Shown: in pieces, positions 1 to 4,957 of the stretch
Position numbering within the stretch: position 1 is the first letter of the stretch
Layout of the letters: each line of letters starts with the position of its first letter
Assembly: GCA_004295885.1 (NCBI GenBank)
Contig: SEDG01000167.1
Span: 1-8,458 of the forward strand
Length of the DNA: 8,458 nucleotides
DNA from: Pedobacter sp.
GTDB lineage: Bacteria; Bacteroidota; Bacteroidia; Sphingobacteriales; Sphingobacteriaceae
Direction: 5' to 3'
Program-made: the position numbers and the translations under genes
Notes under the pieces: model-generated
Seen by the model: the letters and a program-made list of their open reading frames with translations, nothing else
Told to the model about the DNA's origin: nothing
The model's database searches: none

Positions 1-320
1 GTTCCAATTAAATCGCTTTTAAATATTTTTGCTTCTAAATAAGTGATTTTTAATACCTTTTCGGCCTGTTTGGTCAAAGGGATATTACCCAAATTAACGG
101 TTACACTCGAAGTACCGCGAACGGCCTCTTCTATAGAACGGCGAAGTTTAGATGTATCAACCCCTAATGATTTTAAAATCTTAATGGCCATCCCATCACC
201 TTCGCGAATAAGACCCAACAGCAAATGCTCTGCGCCTATATAATCGTGTCCTAATCTCAGGGCTTCTTCCCTGCTAAAAGAAATCACGTCTTTTACTTGT
301 GGAGAAAATTTAGCTTCCAT
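1..320 (-). CDS. clpC: ClpC-type AAA+ unfoldase, N-terminal fragment (runs off the window)
   Basis: Only the first 106 codons are visible; the gene continues beyond base 1. The reading starts at the ATG complementary to 318-320 with MEAKFSPQVKDVISFSREEA. It carries both halves of a Clp N-terminal (Clp_R) domain: the first repeat around residues 4-60 includes GHDYIGAEHLLLGLIREGDG, and the second begins around residue 80 with LTKQAEKVLK. In ClpC/ClpA proteins this domain binds substrates or adaptors, and the AAA+ rings that follow unfold proteins and feed them to ClpP in the cytoplasm. The ATPase modules are outside the window, so ClpC rather than ClpB or ClpA is inferred from the close match to Bacteroidota ClpC N-termini (EEALRLGHDYIGAEHLLLGL). 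No CtsR-like operator is evident upstream, and no clear -7 element was found; the nearest is a one-mismatch TAGTTTAG on the minus strand about 25 bases before the start. Confidence 0.93.
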   Translation of the reverse strand, partial: MEAKFSPQVKDVISFSREEALRLGHDYIGAEHLLLGLIREGDGMAIKILKSLGVDTSKLRRSIEEAVRGTSSVTVNLGNIPLTKQAEKVLKITYLEAKIFKSDLIG

Positions 321-654
321 AATATGTGTGTTGTTGGGGATGTCACTAAACTATAAAAATGTTTTATAAGATTAGCTTCCCAACTTCTATAATTTATCAA
401 CAATTACGCCATTTCGGTGGATAAGGTTGTTGTTTTCCTTACTAATTAACAAAAATTAACATTACCAAAAAAGCGCCTCGCCTATTCTTTATTTACGTAA
501 TCAAATAGAAAATAGGTTTTTAACTTTCAATAAATCTAATTTACGCATCCTACACCATAATTTGTCGGTTTTATGTAAGGTTTTAGACGCCTGTAATTAC
601 TGACAAATTGCTAGAGAAATTGTTTTAGAAATAGCAGTTTTGACAGGCTGAAAA

Positions 655-731
655 GTTGGGAGTTTGGAGTTGGGAGTTTGAAGTTACTAACCTAGACAAT
701 TTCAAATCTCATATCTAGCTTTTCACATCTT
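655..731. repeat. Degenerate heptad-phased tract
   Basis: From 655 the sequence falls into consecutive 7-base units: GTTGGGA at 655 and 669, GTTTGGA at 662 and GTTTGAA at 676. After a less regular middle (683-703), pyrimidine-rich units continue in the same phase at 704 (AAATCTC), 711 (ATATCTA), 718 (GCTTTTC) and 725 (ACATCTT). The change from purine-rich to pyrimidine-rich units makes the two halves partly complementary, for example TTTGAA and TTCAAA. This is non-coding and resembles the short tandemly repeated heptanucleotides described in cyanobacteria; similar phasing recurs elsewhere in this window. Confidence 0.6.
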
Positions 732-768
732 TTTTGAAAAGCCAATTAGTGCTCCTATCAAAGTCAGT

Positions 769-892
769 CCCGCTCTGCACTACAATCTTTTTTATGGTTT
801 ATCTCAGTCATCCGATGAATATGGGAAGCATTGCTATATTCATTGGATGACTATCCTGGCAAAACAAAAAAAGGATTTTCGTTGCGATCGGG
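769..892. repeat. Large imperfect palindrome with a near-perfect hairpin tip
   Basis: The tip is a 17-bp stem, 806-822 pairing with 836-852 (AGTCATCCGATGAATAT against ATATTCATTGGATGACT), with a 13-base loop. Its only irregular pair is a G-U when read as plus-strand RNA, which would be an A-C mismatch on the minus strand, so the RNA form favours the plus strand. The outer arms also match imperfectly: CCCG at 769 and a T-rich run on the left correspond to an A-rich run and CGGG at 889-892 on the right. I recall similar CCCG-T-run-hairpin-A-run-CGGG elements between genes in other Bacteroidota, but this is memory, not a search. Confidence 0.65.
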
Positions 893-898
893 TTTAGA

Positions 899-919
899 GG
901 GATTGGGGAAGTGGGAGAA
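899..919. repeat. Short purine heptad tract
   Basis: Three adjacent 7-base units share the GGGA core: GGGATTG at 899, GGGAAGT at 906 and GGGAGAA at 913. The tract lies immediately outside the right end of the 769-892 palindrome, in non-coding DNA, and fits the pattern of heptad tracts in other gaps of this window. Confidence 0.45.
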
Positions 920-1041
920 ATAAAATCTAATAGCTTATTATACTCCTGATGTAATCCCAGTTATTCCAGATTGCAAATCACGAAGAGCATTAAAAGAAAC
1001 TAAATTTCAGTTTGACGAGAACCACCCCACCTTTTAGGCAA

Positions 1042-1056
1042 CCCTCCAATGGAGGG
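1042..1056. repeat. GC-rich hairpin downstream of the DUF3095 gene
   Basis: CCCTCC (1042-1047) and GGAGGG (1051-1056) form a perfect 6-bp stem with a 3-base loop, 29 bases beyond the DUF3095 stop codon in its direction of transcription. There is no U-tract after the stem on the minus strand (GTTGCC follows), so it is not a canonical intrinsic terminator. The flanks, CACCCCACC before and GGTATAATTCC after, look like those of a dispersed intergenic element. It could still slow or end transcription of the DUF3095 gene. Confidence 0.5.
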
Positions 1057-1084
1057 AAATGGTATAATTCCTAGCATTTTCATC

Positions 1085-2251
1085 TCACGTTTTCCATTTT
1101 CCATCGCTCAGCTTCCCTTTCAAAATCGCGGCAGCTTTAGTATAGCCTCCTTCCGCACCATCTACAAAATGGATATGGTCATCTTTCATATCTCTTACAT
1201 AACAAGACATAATGGAAGCATTGCTAATATGAAAACCATATAAAATTTCTCCTGAAATTTCAAGGTCGTCTAAGATCTTGAATAACTTAATGCGTTGCGC
1301 ATCATTACCACTAATTACTGTATTTATTTTGCCATCCATAACTAAGGTATCAGACATTTCTACCAAACGGTTAAGGTATCTTTTGCCGTGGGCAGTTAAA
1401 AAATAAAATTTGCCAATAGAGGTAGCCAACCAAGTTTGCAGTAATTCGAATATTTTAATTTTTCCAATTCTATTTCGCATTTCTGTTTTAATACGATTGA
1501 ATGTTGAATTTAACCTTAGCTTTTCTATCGTAATAGGTTGTCTCTTTTTAACAACTCCATAAATCTCATCAATTGATTTTAACACCTTACTGAATGCTGT
1601 AGATTGTTTTTCTACATTTGGCGCAATAACCAATAAAGTTAAAATCTCACTGAGCTCTCCTGGAGAACCAATTTTATCCCACCTACATTGCATACCTTCT
1701 AAATCCAACTCCTCGGTTAAATCAATTTCTTGTTCAAGCTTGTAAGTTTCGCCTTTAATTATTTGCTCGGCATAACTAAGTCCATCGCCCAACACAACTG
1801 GTATAGAAAAAAACTCTGTCAAGCCAAACTTGCTTAATTTAATCTGGTGCCCTTGTTCATATATCGTTTGCACTGGCACACTTCCCACACGCAAGTCTAG
1901 CCCAAAGTTTTGCAAAACATTATCTTGGTAAGTCATTAGTTTCTTTATCGCCAACTCCACTAAAATTGAGGGAACAATAAATGTTGCCCCATCACCACCA
2001 AAGAAAAAAGGAATGGCTATTTTAGCCTTGAAAGCCAAGTTTAGTAAGGTTACAATACTCCCGGTTGCAATGTAATTAACCGTTTCACTAGAACCACCCA
2101 GCACAGCTGAAGTTGAACCTTTAATATCTGTAATGATGACGTGCCAGTCTTCTGGCACAGCTAAAAAAGCACTTTCCTTAAGCAACAAACCACTTAATGA
2201 TTGCCGGTTGACTGGCATATTCCCATAAAAATTATGATTTGCTTTTAGCAT
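1085..2251 (-). CDS. DUF3095 family protein with cyclase-like N-terminal domain
   Basis: A 388-residue protein, the usual length of the DUF3095 family (some members are labelled adenylate cyclase; function unproven). Family hallmarks are visible: the N-terminal FYGNMPV, WHVIITDIKGST at residues 36-47, PFFFGGDGATFIVP at 81-94, LRVGSVPV at 120-127, VVLGDGLSYAEQIIKG at 152-167, CRWDKIGSPGE at 189-199 and the C-terminal HIHFVDGAEGGYTKAAAILK at 359-378. The DIKGST and GGDGA motifs place Asp42 and Asp87 45 residues apart, close to the spacing of the two metal-binding aspartates of class III nucleotidyl cyclases. The Asn/Arg pair needed for catalysis is not apparent (GDGLSYAE stands there), so activity is uncertain. 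The C-terminal half looks helical and winged-helix-like. There is no signal peptide or membrane segment. The start ATG is complementary to 2249-2251; a -7-like TACATTTA lies about 35 bases upstream. It appears monocistronic. Confidence 0.88.
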   Translation of the reverse strand: MLKANHNFYGNMPVNRQSLSGLLLKESAFLAVPEDWHVIITDIKGSTSAVLGGSSETVNYIATGSIVTLLNLAFKAKIAIPFFFGGDGATFIVPSILVELAIKKLMTYQDNVLQNFGLDLRVGSVPVQTIYEQGHQIKLSKFGLTEFFSIPVVLGDGLSYAEQIIKGETYKLEQEIDLTEELDLEGMQCRWDKIGSPGELSEILTLLVIAPNVEKQSTAFSKVLKSIDEIYGVVKKRQPITIEKLRLNSTFNRIKTEMRNRIGKIKIFELLQTWLATSIGKFYFLTAHGKRYLNRLVEMSDTLVMDGKINTVISGNDAQRIKLFKILDDLEISGEILYGFHISNASIMSCYVRDMKDDHIHFVDGAEGGYTKAAAILKGKLSDGKWKT

Positions 2252-2307
2252 TGTAGATTGATAGGATAGAGATTTTGAACTTCTATAAATGTACGGAATT
2301 GAACCTG

Positions 2308-2328
2308 TAAAAGACTAAAGGTAAAAGA
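2308..2328. repeat. Short purine heptad tract
   Basis: TAAAAGA at 2308 and again at 2322 flank CTAAAGG at 2315, giving three contiguous 7-base units in non-coding DNA upstream of the DUF3095 gene. It is short and could be chance alone, but it matches the 7-base periodicity seen in other gaps. Confidence 0.4.
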
Positions 2329-2361
2329 CGTTCTTTTTAACGCTTCTAATTATGCGCCAGG

Positions 2362-2440
2362 AATTGTAGCGGTATTTCCCGATTCTTCATCGGGAATACA
2401 GCGGAAAGCCCGCTCGAGCGCCCAAATGCAGTTGGCGATT
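2362..2440. repeat. REP-like hairpin element
   Basis: The core hairpin is TTCCCGAT (2376-2383) and ATCGGGAA (2389-2396) with a TCTTC loop. The pairing extends outward to GTAT (2372-2375) and ATAC (2396-2399) if one T is bulged. The core is flanked by TTGTAGCGG on the left and ACAGCGGAAAGCCCGC on the right, followed by a second possible weak stem joining CGCCCAA (from 2419) and TTGGCG (2432-2437). The GTAGCGG/ACAGCGGAAAGCCCG framing is one I recall from dispersed elements in Sphingobacteriaceae intergenic regions. It has no U-tract, so a terminator is unlikely. Confidence 0.55.
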
Positions 2441-2520
2441 ACAGTTACGAGTTTCTATTCCCCAATCCTATTTCGAATCATACATCTTCTCCCGAGAAAT
2501 CGAAGTTTCACTAGCTCAAC

Positions 2521-2555
2521 ATTTTCCATCTTCCCTCTTACATCTTCCATTTTTA
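2521..2555. repeat. Pyrimidine heptad tract upstream of ettA promoter
   Basis: Five contiguous 7-base units begin at 2521, 2528, 2535, 2542 and 2549. Units 2528 and 2542 are both ATCTTCC, and the others (ATTTTCC, CTCTTAC, ATTTTTA) are close variants. The tract ends five bases before the -7 element of the ettA promoter, so it occupies the -33 region where a TTG box would be expected and none is seen. Confidence 0.6.
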
Positions 2556-2559
2556 CAAC

Positions 2560-2567
2560 TATCTTTG
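2560..2567 (+). promoter_or_regulatory. Bacteroidota -7 promoter element of ettA
   Basis: TATCTTTG exactly matches the Bacteroidota sigma-ABfr -7 consensus TAnnTTTG. Transcription would begin about 4-6 bases later, near 2572. The ettA start codon would normally lie just downstream, as for two other genes in this window; here the 5' deletion has removed it and internal ettA sequence begins by 2576. No clear -33 TTG is visible. The call is by consensus only. Confidence 0.55.
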
Positions 2568-2575
2568 CACAAATA

Positions 2576-3885
2576 CCGCAAGAGCCAATATTAGATGAAA
2601 CAAAAACGGTTCGTGAAGTAGTTGAAGAAGGTGTGGCTGAAGTTACTGCCATCCTTAAAGAATACGAAGAAGTTAATGAAGCATTTGGGTTAGAAGAAAA
2701 CTATTCTGATGCTGATAAAATGGATAAATTAATGGCTCGCCAAGGTGAGCTGCAAGATAAAATTGATGCGGTTAATGCTTGGGAATTAGATACTAAGCTG
2801 GAAAGAGCAATGGATGCATTACGTTGTCCAGAACCTGAAACTTTAATTGGTGTACTCTCTGGAGGTGAACGTCGTCGTGTGGCTATTTCTTAGATAATGT
2901 TGCAGGCTGGATTTTAGAATTAGACAGAGGTGAAGGTATTCCTTGGAAAGGAAATTACTCGACTTGGTTGGAGCAAAAAGCTAAACGTTTAGCACAGGAA
3001 GATAAAACAGAAGGCAAACGTCAAAAAGCGTTAGAACGTGAGTTAGAGTGGGTTCGCATGGCGCCACAAGCTCGTCACGCTAAATCTAAAGCTCGTTTAG
3101 CTAACTATGATAAACTGGCTTCAGAAGATGGAAAAGAGCGTGAAGACAAATTGGAATTATTTATTCCAGCTGGACCGCGTTTAGGAAATGTAGTTATTGA
3201 AGCTAACGGAGTTACGAAGGCTTACGGCGATAAGATATTATTCGAAAACCTTACTTTCTCTCTACCTCCTGCAGGCATCGTGGGTATTATCGGTCCGAAT
3301 GGTGCGGGTAAAACAACGTTGTTCCGTTTAATTACCGGACAAGAAACGCCAGATAAAGGAACTTTTAGAGTTGGGGATACTGTTGCATTAGGTTATGTAG
3401 ACCAAATGCACAATGATTTAGATGCGGATAAAACTGTTTACGAAAACATTACAGATGGTTTAGATAATATTCAATTGGGTAATAAAGCCGTAAACGGACG
3501 TGCTTACGTTTCTAAATTTAACTTTAATGGTGGCGACCAGCAGAAAAAAGTTGGTATTTTATCTGGAGGAGAAAGAAACCGTGTTCACTTGGCCATTACC
3601 TTGAAAAAGGGCGCAAACGTGTTGTTACTCGATGAGCCTACGAATGATATCGACGTAAACACTTTACGTGCTTTAGAGGAAGCTTTAGAAAACTTTGGTG
3701 GTTGTGCGGTAGTGATTAGTCACGATAGATGGTTCTTAGATAGAATTTGTACACATATTTTAGCATTTGAGGGTAACTCTGAAGTTTACTATTTTGAAGG
3801 CAATTATTCTGATTACGAGGAAAATCGTAAGAAAAGACTTGGAGATGTTACGCCCCACAGAATTAGGTACAAGAAAATAGTTTAA
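2576..3885 (+). pseudogene. ettA: ettA (ABC-F energy-dependent translational throttle), broken by two deletions
   Basis: EttA is a cytoplasmic ABC-F protein of about 555 residues with two ATPase domains that binds the ribosomal E site and gates elongation according to ATP/ADP. Homology begins abruptly at PQEPILDETKTVREVVEEG (2576), roughly residue 75 of an intact EttA, so the start codon and the first Walker A are missing. The arm region of the first domain and its signature LSGGERRRVA (2855-2884) follow. At 2884/2885 the sequence jumps to YFLDNVAGWILELDRGEG in another frame. About 47 residues (first Walker B, DEPTNHLD loop, H-switch THDR) are gone, the loss is not a multiple of three, and the upstream frame ends at TAG 2891-2893. 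The rest (linker and second domain) is uninterrupted to the TAA at 3885, and its C-terminus looks complete (DVTPHRIRYKK). Point decay is not evident, so this is either recent gene loss or an assembly artefact. No functional EttA could be made. Confidence 0.85.
2884..3885 (+). pseudogene. ettA: ettA 3' portion: linker and intact second ATPase domain
   Basis: This open stretch has no start codon at its beginning. The first usable ones are TTG at 2968 (in WLEQK, an internal leucine of EttA) and ATG at 3058 (MAPQARHAKSK, internal to the linker). It encodes the ABC-F interdomain linker (basic and Lys/Arg/Glu-rich, about 2968-3160), then ABC2 with Walker A GPNGAGKT (3292-3315), signature LSGGERNR (from 3559), Walker B VLLLDEPTND (from 3619; Asp at 3631, Glu at 3634) and the H-switch His at 3721. 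All catalytic motifs of this half are intact. If translation re-initiated it would yield a half-ABC protein, but no ribosome-binding signal supports that, so I treat it as part of the pseudogene. Confidence 0.75.
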
Positions 3886-3905
3886 TGTCTTAAACTTTCA
3901 TTTAC

Positions 3906-3949
3906 CTGTTTTGTCATTCCCGTGCCAACGGAAATCGAAATGAGGACAG
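3906..3949. repeat. Small nested inverted-repeat element
   Basis: Nested complementary segments bracket this stretch: CTGT (3906-3909) with ACAG (3946-3949), TCATT (3914-3918) with AATGA (3939-3943), and TTCCCGT (3917-3923) with ACGGAA (3928-3933) around a GCCA loop, the last with one bulged C. The GTCATTCCCG beginning is like dispersed elements I recall from many Bacteroidota genomes. It lies between the ettA stop codon and its terminator. Confidence 0.45.
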
Positions 3950-4006
3950 ATGGAGCGAATACTTAAGAAATAGTTCACTATAATTTAGGTTGATTAAACT
4001 TAGAAA

Positions 4007-4031
4007 AAAAGGCTCCATCTAGGAGCCTTTT
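4007..4031 (+). terminator. Rho-independent terminator after ettA
   Basis: AAAAGGCTCC (4007-4016) and GGAGCCTTTT (4022-4031) form a perfect 10-bp stem with a 5-base ATCTA loop. The T-rich end (TTTTCCTTT) follows on the plus strand and an A-run precedes it, so it could work in both directions, though better on the plus strand. It sits 121 bases after the ettA stop codon and about 80 bases before the receiver gene promoter, separating the two transcription units. Confidence 0.85.
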
Positions 4032-4110
4032 CCTTTAAATTGAAATAAGTTTTGAACTAAATTAAACTGTATTGCATTTATGTTGTTATATATTTATTCT
4101 TACAATATTA

Positions 4111-4118
4111 TATATTTG
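4111..4118 (+). promoter_or_regulatory. Bacteroidota -7 promoter element of the receiver gene
   Basis: TATATTTG is a perfect match to TAnnTTTG and ends five bases before the ATG at 4124. Initiation about 4-6 bases after the element would put +1 at or within two bases of the start codon, predicting a leaderless or nearly leaderless mRNA. The best upstream TTG (4083-4085) is 25 bases away, a little far for the usual -33 spacing. Confidence 0.6.
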
Positions 4119-4123
4119 CCATT

Positions 4124-4513
4124 ATGAAGAAAATACTTGTTGTTGATGATGATGATGATGTGCTAGAAACCATTCAATTGATTTTAGAAATTGGAGGCTA
4201 TGACGTAGAGCCTTTAAATGATGCAGAATTAATTTTCGAACGCATCGATGACTTTAAACCTGACTTAATTTTATTGGATGTTGTGCTAGGTAAAATCGAT
4301 GGCAGGATAGTTTGTAGTCAAATCAAATCTGATGACGACACCAAAAAAATCCCAATTTTGATGATGTCTGGCCTTTATGATTTGAAGGAGGTACAAGAAA
4401 TGGAGTGTGCACCAGACGATTTTATGTCTAAGCCATTTAAAATGGATATCCTTTTAGAAAAAATTGAAAAACTGGTAAATAGAAAGGTTACGCCGAGGTA
4501 CGACGTTAATTAA
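4124..4513 (+). CDS. Stand-alone response regulator receiver (CheY-like) protein
   Basis: A 129-residue protein consisting of one receiver domain and no output domain. The acidic metal-binding pair is Asp8/Asp9 in KILVVDDDDDV, the phospho-acceptor is Asp52 in DLILLDVVLG, the switch Ser82 is in LMMSG and the conserved Lys103 is in MSKPF. All residues needed for phosphorylation by a histidine kinase are present. The C-terminal tail (NRKVTPRYDVN) is short. Such proteins act by binding partners: phosphorelay intermediates, motility or gliding targets, or kinases. No kinase gene is adjacent, so its partner is unknown. It is monocistronic, insulated by the terminator at 4007-4031 upstream and an inverted-repeat element downstream. 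An unusual run of five Asp residues (8-12) is encoded by five consecutive GAT codons. Confidence 0.9.
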   Translation: MKKILVVDDDDDVLETIQLILEIGGYDVEPLNDAELIFERIDDFKPDLILLDVVLGKIDGRIVCSQIKSDDDTKKIPILMMSGLYDLKEVQEMECAPDDFMSKPFKMDILLEKIEKLVNRKVTPRYDVN

Positions 4514-4519
4514 GTACGC

Positions 4520-4626
4520 CGTCATTTCGAGTGAGCGCAGCGACGAGAAATCTTTTAATTCATCCCCACTGTACATAATCGCAGTAGTAAAACAATTCCA
4601 AAATTTCTCCTATCGTCGAAATTACG
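4520..4626. repeat. Inverted-repeat element between convergent genes
   Basis: CGTCATTTCGA (4520-4530) and TCGAAATTACG (4616-4626) are inverted with 10 of 11 positions matching. An inner pair, GAGAAAT (4545-4551) and ATTTCTC (4603-4609), nests inside. The left side includes the GTCATTTCGAGTGAGCGCAG type of sequence that I recall as very common between genes in Bacteroidota. The element fills the gap between the receiver gene (stop 4513) and the DUF1456 gene (stop 4634), where it may act as a weak bidirectional transcription barrier. Confidence 0.6.
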
Positions 4627-4633
4627 ATTTTCA

Positions 4634-4867
4634 TTACGCTTTTTTCTCTTCTCTTGGTCCGCGTTTGTAGATAACCAAACCATTTAAGAAGTTCCTTAAA
4701 ATTTGGTCACCGCACTTTTTAAAGTTAGGGTGTTCATCATTTCTAAATATATCACCTAATTCACTCTTAGTAACCGTAAAACCTACCAATTTGCAGATTT
4801 CTATAATCTGGTCGCTATTTAAGGATAATGCTACCCTTAATTTCTTCATTATATCGTTATTGCTCAT
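4634..4867 (-). CDS. DUF1456 (YehS-like) small protein, single repeat
   Basis: A 77-residue protein matching DUF1456 over its whole length: NNDIMKKLRVAL at residues 3-14, then a helical stretch, FRNDEHPNFKKCGDQILRNF at 41-60 and LNGLVIYKRG near 61-70. E. coli YehS carries two such repeats in about 156 residues; this one has a single copy most like the YehS second half (LKKLRIAFSL, CGDQFLRYFLRGL). No remnant of another repeat is visible upstream or downstream, so the short form appears natural. The function is unknown; the compact helical domain ends in a charged, Lys/Glu-rich tail (PREEKKA). It lies 89 bases downstream of the helicase gene on the same strand with no terminator between, so co-transcription is likely. 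No own -7 element was seen. The start ATG at 4867 matches the conserved N-terminus. Confidence 0.85.
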   Translation of the reverse strand: MSNNDIMKKLRVALSLNSDQIIEICKLVGFTVTKSELGDIFRNDEHPNFKKCGDQILRNFLNGLVIYKRGPREEKKA

Positions 4868-4922
4868 ATCTTAGTATTAAGTAGTGTGTATCACGTATCA
4901 AGAGAAATCCATTCGACAATTC

Positions 4923-4957
4923 GCTTTGGTCTTTTGGCTTTGGTCTTTCAACTCAAC
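4923..4957. repeat. Heptad tract between DUF1456 and helicase genes
   Basis: GCTTTGG occurs at 4923 and 4937, alternating with TCTTTTG at 4930 and TCTTTCA at 4944, and ACTCAAC follows at 4951. The 7-base phase is exact over five units. It fills the end of the gap immediately beyond the helicase stop codon, overlapping that stop by one base. Confidence 0.55.

Larger units (their letters stand above)
321..1084. other. Long repeat-rich intergenic region, no gene
   Basis: About 760 bases separate clpC from the DUF3095 gene, both on the minus strand. I find no credible ORF: the short plus-strand ORF starting at 1049 lies mostly antisense to DUF3095. The stretch holds purine- then pyrimidine-biased heptad tracts (655-731), a large imperfect palindrome with a near-perfect tip (769-892), a short purine heptad tract (899-919), a small stem AAACT/AGTTT (about 997-1013) and a GC-rich hairpin (1042-1056). 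321-650 is AT-rich and otherwise featureless apart from what must be the clpC leader and promoter. Confidence 0.75.
2252..2575. other. Intergenic region between DUF3095 and the ettA remnant
   Basis: This divergent gap of about 320 bases contains the DUF3095 leader, a short heptad tract (2308-2328), a hairpin repeat (2362-2440), a pyrimidine heptad tract (2521-2555) and a -7 promoter element for ettA (2560-2567). The frame of the ettA remnant happens to be open back to an ATG at 2426, but the residues encoded there resemble nothing and lie in repeat DNA, so I do not call them coding. Confidence 0.65.

Noticed and set aside
43..243. Plus-strand 66-codon ORF
   Set aside because: Antisense shadow of the clpC N-terminal domain.
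394..424. Two DnaA-box-like 9-mers (TTATCAACA at 394 and TTATCCACC on the minus strand at 416-424)
   Set aside because: Each differs from TTATCCACA by one base; about two such matches are expected by chance in a window this size, and there is no dnaA, cluster or unwinding element.
655..919. CRISPR array
   Set aside because: Units are 7 bases, contiguous and degenerate, with no spacers and no cas genes.
1049..1243. Plus-strand 64-codon ORF
   Set aside because: Mostly antisense to the DUF3095 gene, which has clear family motifs; the ORF has no recognisable features.
2426..2575. In-frame N-terminal extension of the ettA remnant starting at ATG 2426
   Set aside because: The 50 residues resemble no protein, lie in repeat and promoter DNA (heptad tract, -7 element) and are out of keeping with EttA, whose residues 1-74 they would replace.
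2455..2652. Minus-strand 65-codon ORF
   Set aside because: Antisense to the ettA remnant and its promoter region; no recognisable motifs.
2968..3885. Independent gene starting at TTG 2968
   Set aside because: The TTG is an internal leucine codon of EttA (WLEQK) and the conserved reading continues upstream to 2884, so it is the 3' part of a broken gene.
4124..4513. Two-component operon around the receiver protein
   Set aside because: No histidine kinase or output gene is adjacent; a terminator upstream and convergent genes downstream isolate it.
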